A stretch of 52,438 nt of DNA, taken from contig NZ_BMOF01000010.1 of assembly GCF_014646935.1 (NCBI RefSeq), positions 1 through 52,438 of the forward strand. The letters are read 5' to 3'. This stretch comes from Calditerricola satsumensis. GTDB lineage: Bacteria; Bacillota; Bacilli; Calditerricolales; Calditerricolaceae. Positions 1 through 7,801 of the stretch are shown here, piece after piece. The position numbers were made by a program, and so were the translations under genes. Every line of letters starts with the position of its first letter. The stretch's first letter is position 1. The notes below the pieces were generated by a model. The model saw nothing but the letters and a program-made list of their open reading frames with translations, ran no database searches and was not told where the DNA came from.

Positions 1-12
1 AAAACTGAAGAT

Positions 13-32
13 GGCCTGATGCAGATCAGGCC
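13..32. other. Perfect 8-bp hairpin at window start
   Basis: GGCCTGAT (13-20) pairs with ATCAGGCC (25-32) around the loop GCAG. No T-run follows, so it is not a standard intrinsic terminator. It may mark the 3' end of the gene upstream of the window, which in Bacillus order would be hepT. The function is unknown. Confidence 0.4.
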
Positions 33-73
33 GAGATACAGGCACAGCGAAAAAAGCTCGTACTAGGGACGCG

Positions 74-102
74 TTGCGTTTCACGGGAAGGTTTGCTAAA
101 AT
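74..102 (+). promoter_or_regulatory. Probable sigma-A promoter for ndk
   Basis: TTGCGT (74-79), a 17-base spacer and TAAAAT (97-102) lie about 50 bases before the ndk start. The spacing is ideal and the hexamers are close to consensus. No experimental support. Confidence 0.55.
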
Positions 103-152
103 GCGGATGGCCGTTTTCTGACTGTGATCTTGAGGTGAACGGAGGTTTGACC

Positions 153-596
153 ATGCAGCGGACGTTCCTGATGGTGAAGCCGGACGGCGTGCAACGGAAT
201 TTGATCGGCGAAATCGTGTCGCGCTTTGAACGGAAAGGCTTCCAGCTCGTTGCGGCCAAGCTGATGATGGTCAGCCGCGAGCTGGCGGAAAAGCACTACG
301 CCGAACACAAGGACAAGCCCTTCTTCGAGGAACTCGTCAACTTCCTCACCTCGGGCCCGGTGTTCGCCATGGTGTGGCAGGGCGAAAACATCATCGAGGT
401 GGCCCGCGCCATGATGGGCAAAACCAATCCGGCCGAGGCGGCCCCCGGCACCATCCGCGGTGATTTTGGCGTCAGCATTGGCATGAACGTCATCCACGGC
501 TCCGATTCGCCGGAAAGCGCCGAGCGGGAGATTGCCCTGTGGTTTGACGAGAAGGAAATCCTGTCGTACGAGAAGACGATCAACCGTTGGGTGTAA
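153..596 (+). CDS. ndk: Nucleoside diphosphate kinase
   Basis: Cytosolic enzyme that moves the gamma phosphate of ATP onto other nucleoside diphosphates by a phosphohistidine intermediate, balancing the NTP and dNTP pools. The 147-residue length is normal for the family. The active-site histidine is His115 in the signature NVIHGSDS, and the N-terminus has the usual VKPDGVQR motif. The ATG at 153 was chosen over an upstream in-frame ATG at 93 because GGAGGT sits at 141-146 and the family begins at this point. It heads the aromatic region as in Bacillus (hepT-ndk-cheR) but has its own promoter and terminator. Confidence 0.97.
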   Translation: MQRTFLMVKPDGVQRNLIGEIVSRFERKGFQLVAAKLMMVSRELAEKHYAEHKDKPFFEELVNFLTSGPVFAMVWQGENIIEVARAMMGKTNPAEAAPGTIRGDFGVSIGMNVIHGSDSPESAEREIALWFDEKEILSYEKTINRWV

Positions 597-615
597 CGCC
601 GCACGCCAAGGAGAC

Positions 616-642
616 GAACCGGCGACCGCCGGTTCTTTTTTT
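616..642 (+). terminator. Intrinsic terminator after ndk
   Basis: GAACCGGC (616-623) and GCCGGTTC (628-635) form an 8-bp stem with a 4-base loop, followed by seven T (636-642). It separates ndk from cheR. Confidence 0.9.
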
Positions 643-698
643 GGCCGCGGCCGCCGAACGGCAAGCAGGGAGAGGAGGAACGGGGAAAGCTGCTGGCC

Positions 699-1487
699 AT
701 GGACGATCGGGATTACGCGCAGTTTCTCGCCGCCGTCAAGCGCCTCGCCGGCGTCGATCTGGCCCAGTATAAAGCGCAGCAGATGAGGCGCCGGCTTTTG
801 TCGTTCCGGGACCGCCACGGCTTTGCCGACTTTGCCGCCCTCGCCGCCGCGCTGAGGCGGGATGGCCAACTGCTGCGGGCGTTTCTCGACTATGTGACGA
901 TCAACGTGTCGGCCTTCTTCCGCAACCCCGAGCAGTGGAAAGTGCTGGAGACGCGCATCCTCCCGCGCCTCGTGCGCGAACGACCGCGCGCCCTCGCGTG
1001 TTGGAGCGCGGCGTGCTCGACGGGGGAGGAACCGTATTCGCTGGCCATGCTCCTTTTGCACACCCAACCGGCGGTGCGGTTTGAGGTCCTGGCCACCGAC
1101 ATCGACGCCAGCGCGCTGGCACGGGCCGAGGACGGGTGGTACGAGGCGGCCAAGGTGCGTGACGAGGTTCCGCTCGCCCTGCGCGAGGCCTATTTCCGTC
1201 CGGAGGGCGACCGCATGCGGGTGGACGAGCGGGTGCGCCGGCGCGTGCGCTTTCGGCGCCACGACCTCCTCGCCGACCCGTTTCCTTCCGGCTTCGACCT
1301 CATCGTGTGCCGCAACGTGATGATCTACTTTGCCGACGCGGCCAAGGAGCGCCTGTACCGCCAATTCCACGACGCCCTGCGCCCCGGCGGCGTCCTGTTC
1401 GTGGGGAGCACCGAGCAGATCTTTTCCCCGCACCGCTATGGCTTTGTCCTGGAGGCGCCCTTCTTCTACCGCCGGGCAACCGAATAG
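699..1487 (+). CDS. cheR: Chemotaxis protein methyltransferase CheR
   Basis: Transfers methyl groups from S-adenosylmethionine to glutamates of chemoreceptors during adaptation. The 262 residues include the N-terminal helical CheR domain (about 1-75, with the basic QQMRRRL segment) and a Rossmann-type methyltransferase domain with the SAM loop CWSAACSTGEEP near 101-112 and FDLIVCRNVMIYF near 205-217. Position between ndk and aroC matches Bacillus. The ATG at 699 lies about 20 bases after AGAGGAGG (671-678), which is long; in-frame CTG codons at 690 and 693 lie closer, so the start is not certain. No other chemotaxis gene is in the window. Confidence 0.95.
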   Translation: MDDRDYAQFLAAVKRLAGVDLAQYKAQQMRRRLLSFRDRHGFADFAALAAALRRDGQLLRAFLDYVTINVSAFFRNPEQWKVLETRILPRLVRERPRALACWSAACSTGEEPYSLAMLLLHTQPAVRFEVLATDIDASALARAEDGWYEAAKVRDEVPLALREAYFRPEGDRMRVDERVRRRVRFRRHDLLADPFPSGFDLIVCRNVMIYFADAAKERLYRQFHDALRPGGVLFVGSTEQIFSPHRYGFVLEAPFFYRRATE

Positions 1488-1539
1488 GGTTCCATTCAGA
1501 TGGAAAACCTAGGATTACGAGCTGCGTGGAGGCGGTGCG

Positions 1540-1677
1540 ATGGACAAAGGGCAAATTCTCGAGGCGTATCGCCGTGGGCTGCTCACGCTTCAGGAATGCG
1601 CCCGCCTTCTGGGCCTTTCCCCGGACCGCGCGCGCGAACTTTTTGACAAGCCGCGCGAGGAGCGCACGGCGCCGTAG
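1540..1677 (+). CDS. Small helix-turn-helix-like protein, 45 residues
   Basis: Begins ATG at 1540, seven bases after GGAGG (1528-1532), and ends TAG at 1675-1677 exactly at the base of a terminator stem. The middle, TLQECARLLGLSPDRARELF, looks like a helix-turn-helix. Charged residues flank it and there is no membrane segment. The ribosome binding site, the terminator placement and the codon use like its neighbours support a real gene. It could be a small DNA-binding or adaptor protein. I do not recognise a family. Confidence 0.6.
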   Translation: MDKGQILEAYRRGLLTLQECARLLGLSPDRARELFDKPREERTAP

Positions 1678-1710
1678 CCGGCTGCATCACCCTGCAGCCG
1701 GCTTTTTTTT
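1677..1710 (+). terminator. Strong intrinsic terminator before aroC
   Basis: A perfect 10-bp stem (1677-1686 with 1693-1702) with a 6-base loop, then eight T (1703-1710). It isolates cheR and the small HTH gene from the aro/trp operon. Confidence 0.95.
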
Positions 1711-1769
1711 GGCGTCGGTGGGAAACCGGCGCCGCTTTCACTTTTGGCGTGCGCGTTGCGACCAGGGGC

Positions 1770-1799
1770 TTGGTCGAGGCGGGCCCGAGAGAGTATAAT
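1770..1799 (+). promoter_or_regulatory. Probable promoter of the aroC-aroB(-trp) operon
   Basis: TTGGTC (1770-1775), an 18-base spacer and a perfect TATAAT (1794-1799). It lies 39 bases before the aroC start and downstream of a strong terminator, so it is the likely main promoter of the aromatic supraoperon. Confidence 0.6.
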
Positions 1800-1837
1800 A
1801 TCCGCAAGTTCCGTAGGGGGAGAGGAGAGAGACGCGT

Positions 1838-3001
1838 ATGCGATACTTGACGGCAGGCGAATCCCATGGCCCTCAGTTGACGGCGATCATCGAGGGCTTG
1901 CCCAGCCACCTGCCGCTGTCTGCGGAGAGGATCAATGAGCAGCTGCGGCGCCGGCAACAAGGATATGGCCGCGGCCGGCGCATGCAGATCGAGCAAGACC
2001 GCGTGCGAATCGTCGGCGGCGTTCGCCATGGGAAGACCACGGGGGCGCCGGTGGCCCTCGTGATTGAGAACAGGGACTGGGCGCACTGGCAAGCGATTAT
2101 GAGCGTGGAACCGGTGGAGGAGGAGGCGGCGCGCCGTCGCGTGAGCCGCCCCCGCCCCGGGCACGCCGACCTGAACGGGGCGCTCAAGTACAACCACCGC
2201 GACATGCGCAATGTCCTCGAGCGCTCCAGCGCCCGGGAGACGGCGGCGCGGGTGGCCGTGGGCGCCGTGGCCCGGCAGCTCCTCGAAGCCTTCGGCATCC
2301 GCATCGGCGGCCACGTGCTGGAGATCGGCGGCGTGCGCGCCCAGGTGCCGGAGGGCTTGTCCCTTGACGAGCTGGTGCGGCGGGCCGAGGCGTCGCCCGT
2401 GCGCACGGTCGACCCCGAGGCGGAGGCGCGCATGATCGCCCGCATCGACGAGGCCAAGGCCCAGGGCGATTCCCTTGGCGGTATCGTCGAGGTGATCGTC
2501 GAAAACGTCCCGCCCGGCCTCGGCAGCCACGTGCACTGGGACCGCAAGCTGGACGCGCGCATCGCCCAGGCCGTGGTGAGCATCCAGGCCTTTAAGGGTG
2601 TGGAGTTCGGCATCGGCTTTGCCGCGGCGCATTTGCCCGGCTCCCAGGTCCACGACGAGATCGCCTGGGAGGCGGGGCGCGGCTACTTTCGGAAGACCAA
2701 CCGCGCCGGCGGGTTCGAGGGGGGCATGACCACGGGCATGCCCATCGTCGTGCGCGCGGTGATGAAGCCGATCCCCACGCTGTACAAGCCCCTGATGAGC
2801 GTCGACATCGACACGAAGGAGCCCTATGCCGCGTCCATCGAGCGCTCCGACACCTGCGCCGTGCCCGCCGCCTGCGTGGTGGCGGAAAACGTGATCGCGT
2901 GGGAAGTGGCCCGGGCCTTCGTCGAGAAGTTCGGCGGCGACAGCCTGGACGAGATGCGGCGCAACTACGAGGCCTACCTTCGTCACGTGGAGGCGTTCTG
3001 A
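1838..3001 (+). CDS. aroC: Chorismate synthase
   Basis: Converts 5-enolpyruvylshikimate 3-phosphate to chorismate, the last shikimate step, using reduced FMN. The 387-residue length is usual for the family. The start [11 protein letters not shown] is the family signature, and [14 protein letters not shown] and the RSSARETA region are present. ATG at 1838 follows a GGGGGAGAGGAGAG binding region. It is one base from aroB, so the two are surely cotranscribed. Bacillus literature has called this gene aroF. Confidence 0.98.
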   Translation: MRYLTAGESHGPQLTAIIEGLPSHLPLSAERINEQLRRRQQGYGRGRRMQIEQDRVRIVGGVRHGKTTGAPVALVIENRDWAHWQAIMSVEPVEEEAARRRVSRPRPGHADLNGALKYNHRDMRNVLERSSARETAARVAVGAVARQLLEAFGIRIGGHVLEIGGVRAQVPEGLSLDELVRRAEASPVRTVDPEAEARMIARIDEAKAQGDSLGGIVEVIVENVPPGLGSHVHWDRKLDARIAQAVVSIQAFKGVEFGIGFAAAHLPGSQVHDEIAWEAGRGYFRKTNRAGGFEGGMTTGMPIVVRAVMKPIPTLYKPLMSVDIDTKEPYAASIERSDTCAVPAACVVAENVIAWEVARAFVEKFGGDSLDEMRRNYEAYLRHVEAF

Positions 3002-3002
3002 C

Positions 3003-4103
3003 ATGCGCGAACTGGTGGTGGACCTGGGCGCGCGGTCGTATCCGATCCGCATCGGTCCAGGACTGCTCACGACGGTCGGGGAGCATCTCAGGGAGCGCGG
3101 CGTGGGCCCGGAACGGACCCTCTTTGTCGTCACCGACGAACACGTCGGCCCGCTGCATTTGGAGCGGGTGCGGCGCGCCCTCGAGGGCGCCGGGTACCGC
3201 GTGGCGCACGTGACGGTGCCGGCCGGCGAGCGGGCCAAGAGCCTCGCCGTCTACGCGCGCGTGATCGAGGCGATGATCCGCGCCGAGCTGGACCGGAAGA
3301 GCGTCGTCCTCGCCCTCGGCGGCGGGGTGGTCGGCGATCTGGCCGGCTTTGCCGCGGCCACCTTCATGCGCGGCGTGGACTACGTGCAGCTGCCGACGAC
3401 GATCCTCGCCCACGACTCGAGCGTCGGCGGCAAGACGGGCATCAATCACCCGCTGGGGAAGAACCTCATCGGGGCCTTTCACCAGCCCCTCCTCGTCCTC
3501 TACGACACCGACACGCTGAAGACGCTGCCTCCAAGGGAGGTGCGTTCCGGCCTGGCCGAGGTGGTCAAGCACGCCGCCATCGGCGAGCGGGCCTTCTTCG
3601 ACTGGCTCCTGGCGCAGGTCGACGCCGTGGCCGCCGGTGACGCCGACGCCCTCGGCGAGGCGCTGTACCGCGGCTGCCGGGTGAAGGCCCAGGTGGTCGC
3701 GCGGGACGAGCGCGAAACGAGCCTGCGGGCCATCTTGAACTTCGGCCACACCGTCGGCCATGCCCTGGAGGCCCTCGACGGCTACGCCGGACTCACCCAC
3801 GGCGAGGCGGTGGCCATCGGCATGGTGGCGGCGGCGGCGCTGTCGGAACGGCTGGGGGTGGCCGTCGAGCCGGTGGCGGAGCCGATCCGCGCGCTGCTGG
3901 AGCGCTTCGGGCTGCCGACGCAGGTGCCGGCGCGGTTTGATCCGGCCCGCGTGCTCGAGGCGATGAGGCGCGACAAGAAGCGCCAGGACGGCAAGCTGGT
4001 CATGGTGCTCCTTGCGGCGATCGGCCAGCCGGTTGTGGTTCGCGACGTGCCGGAGGCGGCGGTGCGCGCCGTGCTGGAGGATTGCCGGCAGCAAGGGGAT
4101 TGA
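3003..4103 (+). CDS. aroB: 3-dehydroquinate synthase
   Basis: Converts DAHP to 3-dehydroquinate with NAD and a divalent metal, the second shikimate step. In its 366 residues the NAD-binding GGGVVGD is at 106-112, SSVGGKTGIN at 139-148, and the metal-binding FGHTVGHA near 247. The start ATG is one base after the aroC stop. The stop codon (4101-4103) lies inside the -35 box of the putative trp promoter. Unlike Bacillus subtilis there is no aroH between aroB and trpE. Confidence 0.98.
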   Translation: MRELVVDLGARSYPIRIGPGLLTTVGEHLRERGVGPERTLFVVTDEHVGPLHLERVRRALEGAGYRVAHVTVPAGERAKSLAVYARVIEAMIRAELDRKSVVLALGGGVVGDLAGFAAATFMRGVDYVQLPTTILAHDSSVGGKTGINHPLGKNLIGAFHQPLLVLYDTDTLKTLPPREVRSGLAEVVKHAAIGERAFFDWLLAQVDAVAAGDADALGEALYRGCRVKAQVVARDERETSLRAILNFGHTVGHALEALDGYAGLTHGEAVAIGMVAAAALSERLGVAVEPVAEPIRALLERFGLPTQVPARFDPARVLEAMRRDKKRQDGKLVMVLLAAIGQPVVVRDVPEAAVRAVLEDCRQQGD

Positions 4104-4128
4104 CAAACGGGGATCGATCCGGTACGGT
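4100..4128 (+). promoter_or_regulatory. Candidate trp operon promoter overlapping the aroB stop
   Basis: A perfect TTGACA (4100-4105) overlaps the aroB TGA. TACGGT (4123-4128) follows after 17 bases. Transcription would begin near 4135, giving a leader of about 280 bases that contains the TRAP site. Readthrough from aroB is also likely, as in the Bacillus supraoperon. Confidence 0.6.
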
Positions 4129-4195
4129 AGTAGTCAATAACGGTTGGTGTGAAACGAGAACGGTCAGGAACAAAAGCGATCGCGCTGTCGTTTGG

Positions 4196-4264
4196 GAGTA
4201 GAGTTGAGCAGAGCGGAGCAGAGCTGAGCGGGAGCGGAGGAGAGCCGAGGAGAGCGGAGTGGAG
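4196..4264 (+). promoter_or_regulatory. TRAP-binding site in the trp leader (14 GAG triplets)
   Basis: GAG triplets begin at 4196, 4201, 4206, 4211, 4216, 4221, 4226, 4232, 4237, 4242, 4247, 4252, 4257 and 4262, separated by two bases (once by three). This is the arrangement bound by the 11-subunit trp RNA-binding attenuation protein (MtrB) in Bacillus, where 11 GAG/UAG repeats are typical. It lies after a candidate promoter and before an attenuator-like hairpin and trpE, as expected for tryptophan-dependent termination. mtrB itself is not in the window. Confidence 0.9.
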
Positions 4265-4296
4265 ACGAAACCGCGTTCCGACGGACAGACCCGCGG

Positions 4297-4345
4297 GACA
4301 CGCCATAAGGCTTGCGCGTGTCGGGAATCGTTCCCGTTTCGTTTT
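4297..4345 (+). terminator. Candidate trp attenuator hairpins
   Basis: GACACGC (4297-4303) pairs with GCGTGTC (4316-4322). The adjacent CGGGAA (4322-4327) pairs with TTCCCG (4331-4336) and is followed by a T-rich run (4337-4345). Placed 30-80 bases after the GAG repeats, this fits a TRAP-controlled terminator. A competing antiterminator pairing was not resolved by eye. From 4346 to 4416 only the trpE ribosome binding site is seen. Confidence 0.6.
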
Positions 4346-4416
4346 CCCCGGCCAGCACAACCGAACGCCTTCTCTCGCTCAGCCTCTTCGAACATCGCTT
4401 CGGAGAGGTGATTTTT

Positions 4417-6027
4417 TTGTTTGCCCCTTCCTTTGTCGAGTGCTTGGCTTACGCGCCGCGCTATGCGGCCGTCCCCGTCGCCTTCACCCTGTTCGGGGAT
4501 ACGGAAACGCCCGTGTCGCTGTACGCGCGGGTGCGCGGCCCTGACACCTTCCTCTTGGAAAGCGTGGAGGACGGCAGGCATTGGGGGCGGTACTCCTTTC
4601 TCGGCCTTGCCCCCCGGCTGCGCCTGCACGTTCGGGACGGGCGGGCGCGCCTGGTGACGCGCGAGGGACAGCAGACGGTGGCGGAGGGTTCTCCGCTGGC
4701 GCTCATTCGCCGCCTCTTGGCGCGGTACCGGAGTCCCCTCGTGCCGGTGCTTCCGCCGTTCACCGGCGGCCTCGTCGGCTACTTTGCTTACGATTGGGCG
4801 CGCTACGCCGAGCCCAGGCTGCCGCGCCACGCTGCAGCCGACCTGCCGACGGACGACGCGGTTCTGCTCCTTGCCGATCGCGTGGTGGCCGTCGACCACC
4901 TGACGCACCGGATCCACGTCATCGGCCAGCTGCCCCTGCCGCCGGGGGCGACGCGGGCGGAGCTCGCGCGGGCCTACGACGCGCTGTGCCAGGAGCTGGC
5001 CGACATCGCCGCGGGCCTCTTCGTGCGATCGGTCGCGGACCCCTTCCCCCCAGCGGCGTTTGGGCAGGGCGCCCCGGTGGACGTTCCGCTCGCCGATCGG
5101 CTTGAGAGCAACATGAGCCGCGACGCCTTTCTGGCCGCCGTGCGGAAAGCGAAGGACTACATCGCTGCAGGGGATATCTTCCAAGTTGTTCTGTCGCAGC
5201 GCTTTGCCGTCGAGACGGCGACCGACCCGTTCGCCGTCTACCGCGTGGCGCGCGCGCAGAGCCCGTCGCCGTACCTGTTTTACCTCGAACTCCAGGGTTG
5301 CACCCTCGTCGGCGCATCGCCGGAGATGCTCGTGCGCGTGGCGGGCGACCGCGTCGAGACGCGCCCCATCGCCGGAACGCGCCCCCGCGGGCAAACGCCG
5401 GAGGAGGACGCGCGTCTGGAAGCCGAGCTTCTCGCCGACGAGAAGGAGCGCGCCGAGCACGTGATGCTCGTCGACTTGGCCCGCAATGACGTGGGCCGCG
5501 TGGCCCGAACGGGCACGGTGGACGTGGCCCGGTTCATGGCTGTCGAACGCTACAGCCACGTGATGCACCTCGTGTCGACGGTGACCGGCCGGCTGCGGGA
5601 GGGGCAAGACGCCCTCGACGCTCTCCTGGCCTGCTTTCCGGCCGGCACCCTGTCCGGGGCGCCCAAGGTGCGGGCCATGGAGATCATTGCCGAGCTGGAG
5701 CCGTGCGCGCGTGGGCCCTACGGCGGCGCCGTGGGCTATTTGGCCTTCAACGGCAACCTCGACACGTGCATCGCCATCCGCACGGCCCTCTTTGCCGGTC
5801 ACAGGGCGTACGTCCAAGCCGGGGCGGGCATTGTCGCCGATTCGGTGCCGGAGCGCGAGTACGACGAGACGGTGAACAAGGCCAAGGCCATGCTCCGCGC
5901 GCTGGAGGAGGCCGAGGGGTGGGCCCGCGAGGCCGGAGCGCAAGGAGAGCCGAGAGAACGAGAACGAGGAGAGCCGAGAGAGGAGGAGCTGAGCCGTGCT
6001 GAAACCGTATCTTCGTCGCGTCGTTGA
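4417..6027 (+). CDS. trpE: Anthranilate synthase component I
   Basis: Makes anthranilate from chorismate and ammonia or glutamine nitrogen, with a glutaminase partner encoded elsewhere. The chorismate-binding core is clear: GDIFQVVLSQRF, SPSPYLFYL, RPIAGTRPRG, DLARNDVGRV and FPAGTLSGAPK. A TTG at 4417 was chosen because GGAGAGGTGA (4402-4411) precedes it by 5 bases; an in-frame TTG at 4312 lies inside the attenuator. From 4417 the protein has 536 residues. After the normal core end (about residue 500) it carries an unusual Glu/Arg-rich tail of some 35 residues encoded by a GAG-rich stretch. It overlaps trpD by 32 bases. Confidence 0.96.
   Translation: MFAPSFVECLAYAPRYAAVPVAFTLFGDTETPVSLYARVRGPDTFLLESVEDGRHWGRYSFLGLAPRLRLHVRDGRARLVTREGQQTVAEGSPLALIRRLLARYRSPLVPVLPPFTGGLVGYFAYDWARYAEPRLPRHAAADLPTDDAVLLLADRVVAVDHLTHRIHVIGQLPLPPGATRAELARAYDALCQELADIAAGLFVRSVADPFPPAAFGQGAPVDVPLADRLESNMSRDAFLAAVRKAKDYIAAGDIFQVVLSQRFAVETATDPFAVYRVARAQSPSPYLFYLELQGCTLVGASPEMLVRVAGDRVETRPIAGTRPRGQTPEEDARLEAELLADEKERAEHVMLVDLARNDVGRVARTGTVDVARFMAVERYSHVMHLVSTVTGRLREGQDALDALLACFPAGTLSGAPKVRAMEIIAELEPCARGPYGGAVGYLAFNGNLDTCIAIRTALFAGHRAYVQAGAGIVADSVPEREYDETVNKAKAMLRALEEAEGWAREAGAQGEPRERERGEPREEELSRAETVSSSRR
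5936..5993 (+). promoter_or_regulatory. Second TRAP-like GAG cluster over the trpD ribosome binding site
   Basis: Fifteen GAG triplets, counting overlapping ones, occur in 58 bases. A mostly 2-3-base-spaced series can be drawn through 5947, 5952, 5960, 5966, 5971, 5976, 5986 and 5991, with two irregular steps. The trpD binding site GGAGGAG (5982-5988) is inside it, seven bases before the GTG start. In Bacillus TRAP blocks translation of trpG, trpP and ycbK by binding such clusters over their binding sites. Control of trpD here is inference. Confidence 0.6.
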
Positions 6028-7020
6028 GGGACGGTCGCTGTCGCGCCAGGAGGCGCGCGAGGCCATGCTTGCCATCATGGCCGGGGAGGCGACGGCGGCG
6101 CAGATCGCCGCGTTCCTCGTCGCCCTGCGCATGAAAGGGGAGACGGTGGAGGAGATCGTCGGGTTTGTCGAGGCGATGCGCGCGCGGGCCGTGGCGCTGC
6201 CCATCCGCGCCGACGGGCTCGTCGATACTTGCGGAACGGGCGGCGACGGCGCCGACACCTTCAACATCTCTACGGCCGCGGCCATCGTCGCCGCATCGGG
6301 CGGGGTGAGCGTGGCCAAACACGGCAACCGCGCCGTCTCGAGCCGATGCGGGAGCGCCGACGTGCTGGAGGCCCTCGGCGTGGCCATCCAGCTGACGCCG
6401 GAGGGGGCGGCGCGCTGCCTGGAGCGGACGGGATTGTGCTTCCTGTTCGCCCCGCTGTACCACCCGTCCATGCGCCACGCGGCGGGGCCGCGGCGGGAGA
6501 TCGGGTTGCGCACCGTGTTCAACCTTCTGGGCCCCCTGGCCAATCCGGCCCGCGCCGAGCGGCAGGTGGTCGGGGTGTACGACCGGCGGCTCGTCCCCGT
6601 GGTGGCCGAGGTGTTGCGGGAGCTCGGCGCGCGCCACTGCCTGGTCGTCGCGAGCCACGACGGCCTCGACGAGCTTTCCGTCGCCGCGCCCACCGACGTG
6701 TGCGAAGTCAAAAACGGCCGCATCACATCGTACACGGTGACGCCGGAGGACGTCGGCCTTTCGCGCCATGGGCCCGAGGCGATGCGCGGCGGCGACCCCG
6801 CCGCCAACGCCGCCCTGATCCGCCGCGTCTTCGCCGGCGCGGAAGGGGGGCCCGCGACGTGGTGGCCCTGAACGCCGGGGCCGCCTTGTATGTGGGCGGC
6901 CGGGCGGCAAGCCTCGCCGAAGGAGTGCGCCTCGCCAAGACCCTCATCGACGAGGGAGCGGCAGCGGCCAAACTGGAAGAGCTGATTCGCGTCTCGGAGG
7001 TGCTGGCTCGTGCTTCATGA
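5996..7020 (+). pseudogene. trpD: Anthranilate phosphoribosyltransferase, frameshifted
   Basis: Joins anthranilate to PRPP, the second tryptophan step. GTG at 5996 follows GGAGGAG. The first frame has the PRPP motif [25 protein letters not shown] and the family's [13 protein letters not shown] segment, then stops at 6869-6871. The missing C-terminus ([10 protein letters not shown] to the end) continues in another frame to TGA at 7018-7020. Adding one G to the six-G run near 6845-6850 restores a normal protein of about 341 residues. A sequencing or assembly error in the homopolymer is likely, because the rest of the operon is intact. A true mutation or slippage cannot be excluded. The end overlaps trpC by 11 bases. 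Confidence 0.85.
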
Positions 7021-7801
7021 GATCCTGAAACAGAAGCAGCGCGACGTAGCTGACGCGCGCCTGGCGCGTCCCGTCGCCGAGCTCGAGCGGGCCGTGCGCG
7101 ACCTTCCGCCTTGCCGCCCCTTTGCCCGGTCCCTCGCCGAGAGCTCGCGTCCGGTGGCGGTGATCGCCGAGGTGAAAAAGGCCAGCCCCTCCAAGGGCGT
7201 TATCCGGCCCGATTTCGACCCGCGGGCCATCGCCCGCGCCTACCGCGCGGCCGAAGTCGACGCCGTCAGCGTGCTGACCGACCGCGCCTTTTTCCAGGGC
7301 GCGCCGGAACACCTGGCGGCGGTGAAGGCGGAGGTGGTGTGTCCGGTCCTGCGCAAGGATTTTCTGATCGACCCGTGGCAGGTGTTTGAGTCGCGCCTCC
7401 TCGGGGCCGACGCCGTGCTCCTCATCGCCGCGGCGCTGGCGCCGAACGAGCTGAAGGCCCTGTACCGCCTCGCCACCGATCTCGGGATGGACGCCCTCGT
7501 CGAGGTGCACGACGAGCGGGAGCTGGAGGCGGCGCTGAACCTGGGCTGCCCGCTCATCGGCATCAACAACCGCAACCTGCGCACCTTCGTCACCGACCTG
7601 TCCGTGACGGAGCGGCTCATCGCGCGGATCCCCGCCGGCGTCACCGTGGTGAGCGAAAGCGGCATCGCCTCAGCGGCGGACGTCGCCCGCCTGCGCGACC
7701 TCGGCGTGCGTGCCGTCCTCGTCGGCGAGCATTTCATGCGCCAGGCCGACATCGCCCGCGCCGTGGTCGCGCTGGTTGGACCGGCGGGGGTGCGCGCATG
7801 A
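7010..7801 (+). CDS. trpC: Indole-3-glycerol phosphate synthase
   Basis: Closes the ring of carboxyphenylamino-deoxyribulose phosphate to indole-3-glycerol phosphate. The 263-residue TIM barrel has [10 protein letters not shown] near 51-60, the VLRKDF strand with its catalytic lysine, [14 protein letters not shown] and SESGI. The GTG start at 7010 overlaps the end of trpD, and the ATGA junction with the following frame suggests translational coupling. Confidence 0.97.
   Translation: MLHEILKQKQRDVADARLARPVAELERAVRDLPPCRPFARSLAESSRPVAVIAEVKKASPSKGVIRPDFDPRAIARAYRAAEVDAVSVLTDRAFFQGAPEHLAAVKAEVVCPVLRKDFLIDPWQVFESRLLGADAVLLIAAALAPNELKALYRLATDLGMDALVEVHDERELEAALNLGCPLIGINNRNLRTFVTDLSVTERLIARIPAGVTVVSESGIASAADVARLRDLGVRAVLVGEHFMRQADIARAVVALVGPAGVRA

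Noticed and set aside
96-1433. Long minus-strand frame opposite ndk and cheR
   Set aside because: It is a shadow of two clear plus-strand genes, has no domain signal, and no ribosome binding site of its own.
4196-4264. Simple microsatellite explanation for the GAG repeats in the trp leader
   Set aside because: Spacer dinucleotides vary while GAG and the 5-base step are kept, and the place is exactly that of the TRAP site.
4000-6807. 935-codon minus-strand frame opposite the trp genes
   Set aside because: The high-GC codon pattern of trpE/trpD leaves the opposite frame open; the translated sequence is low-complexity with no family motif.
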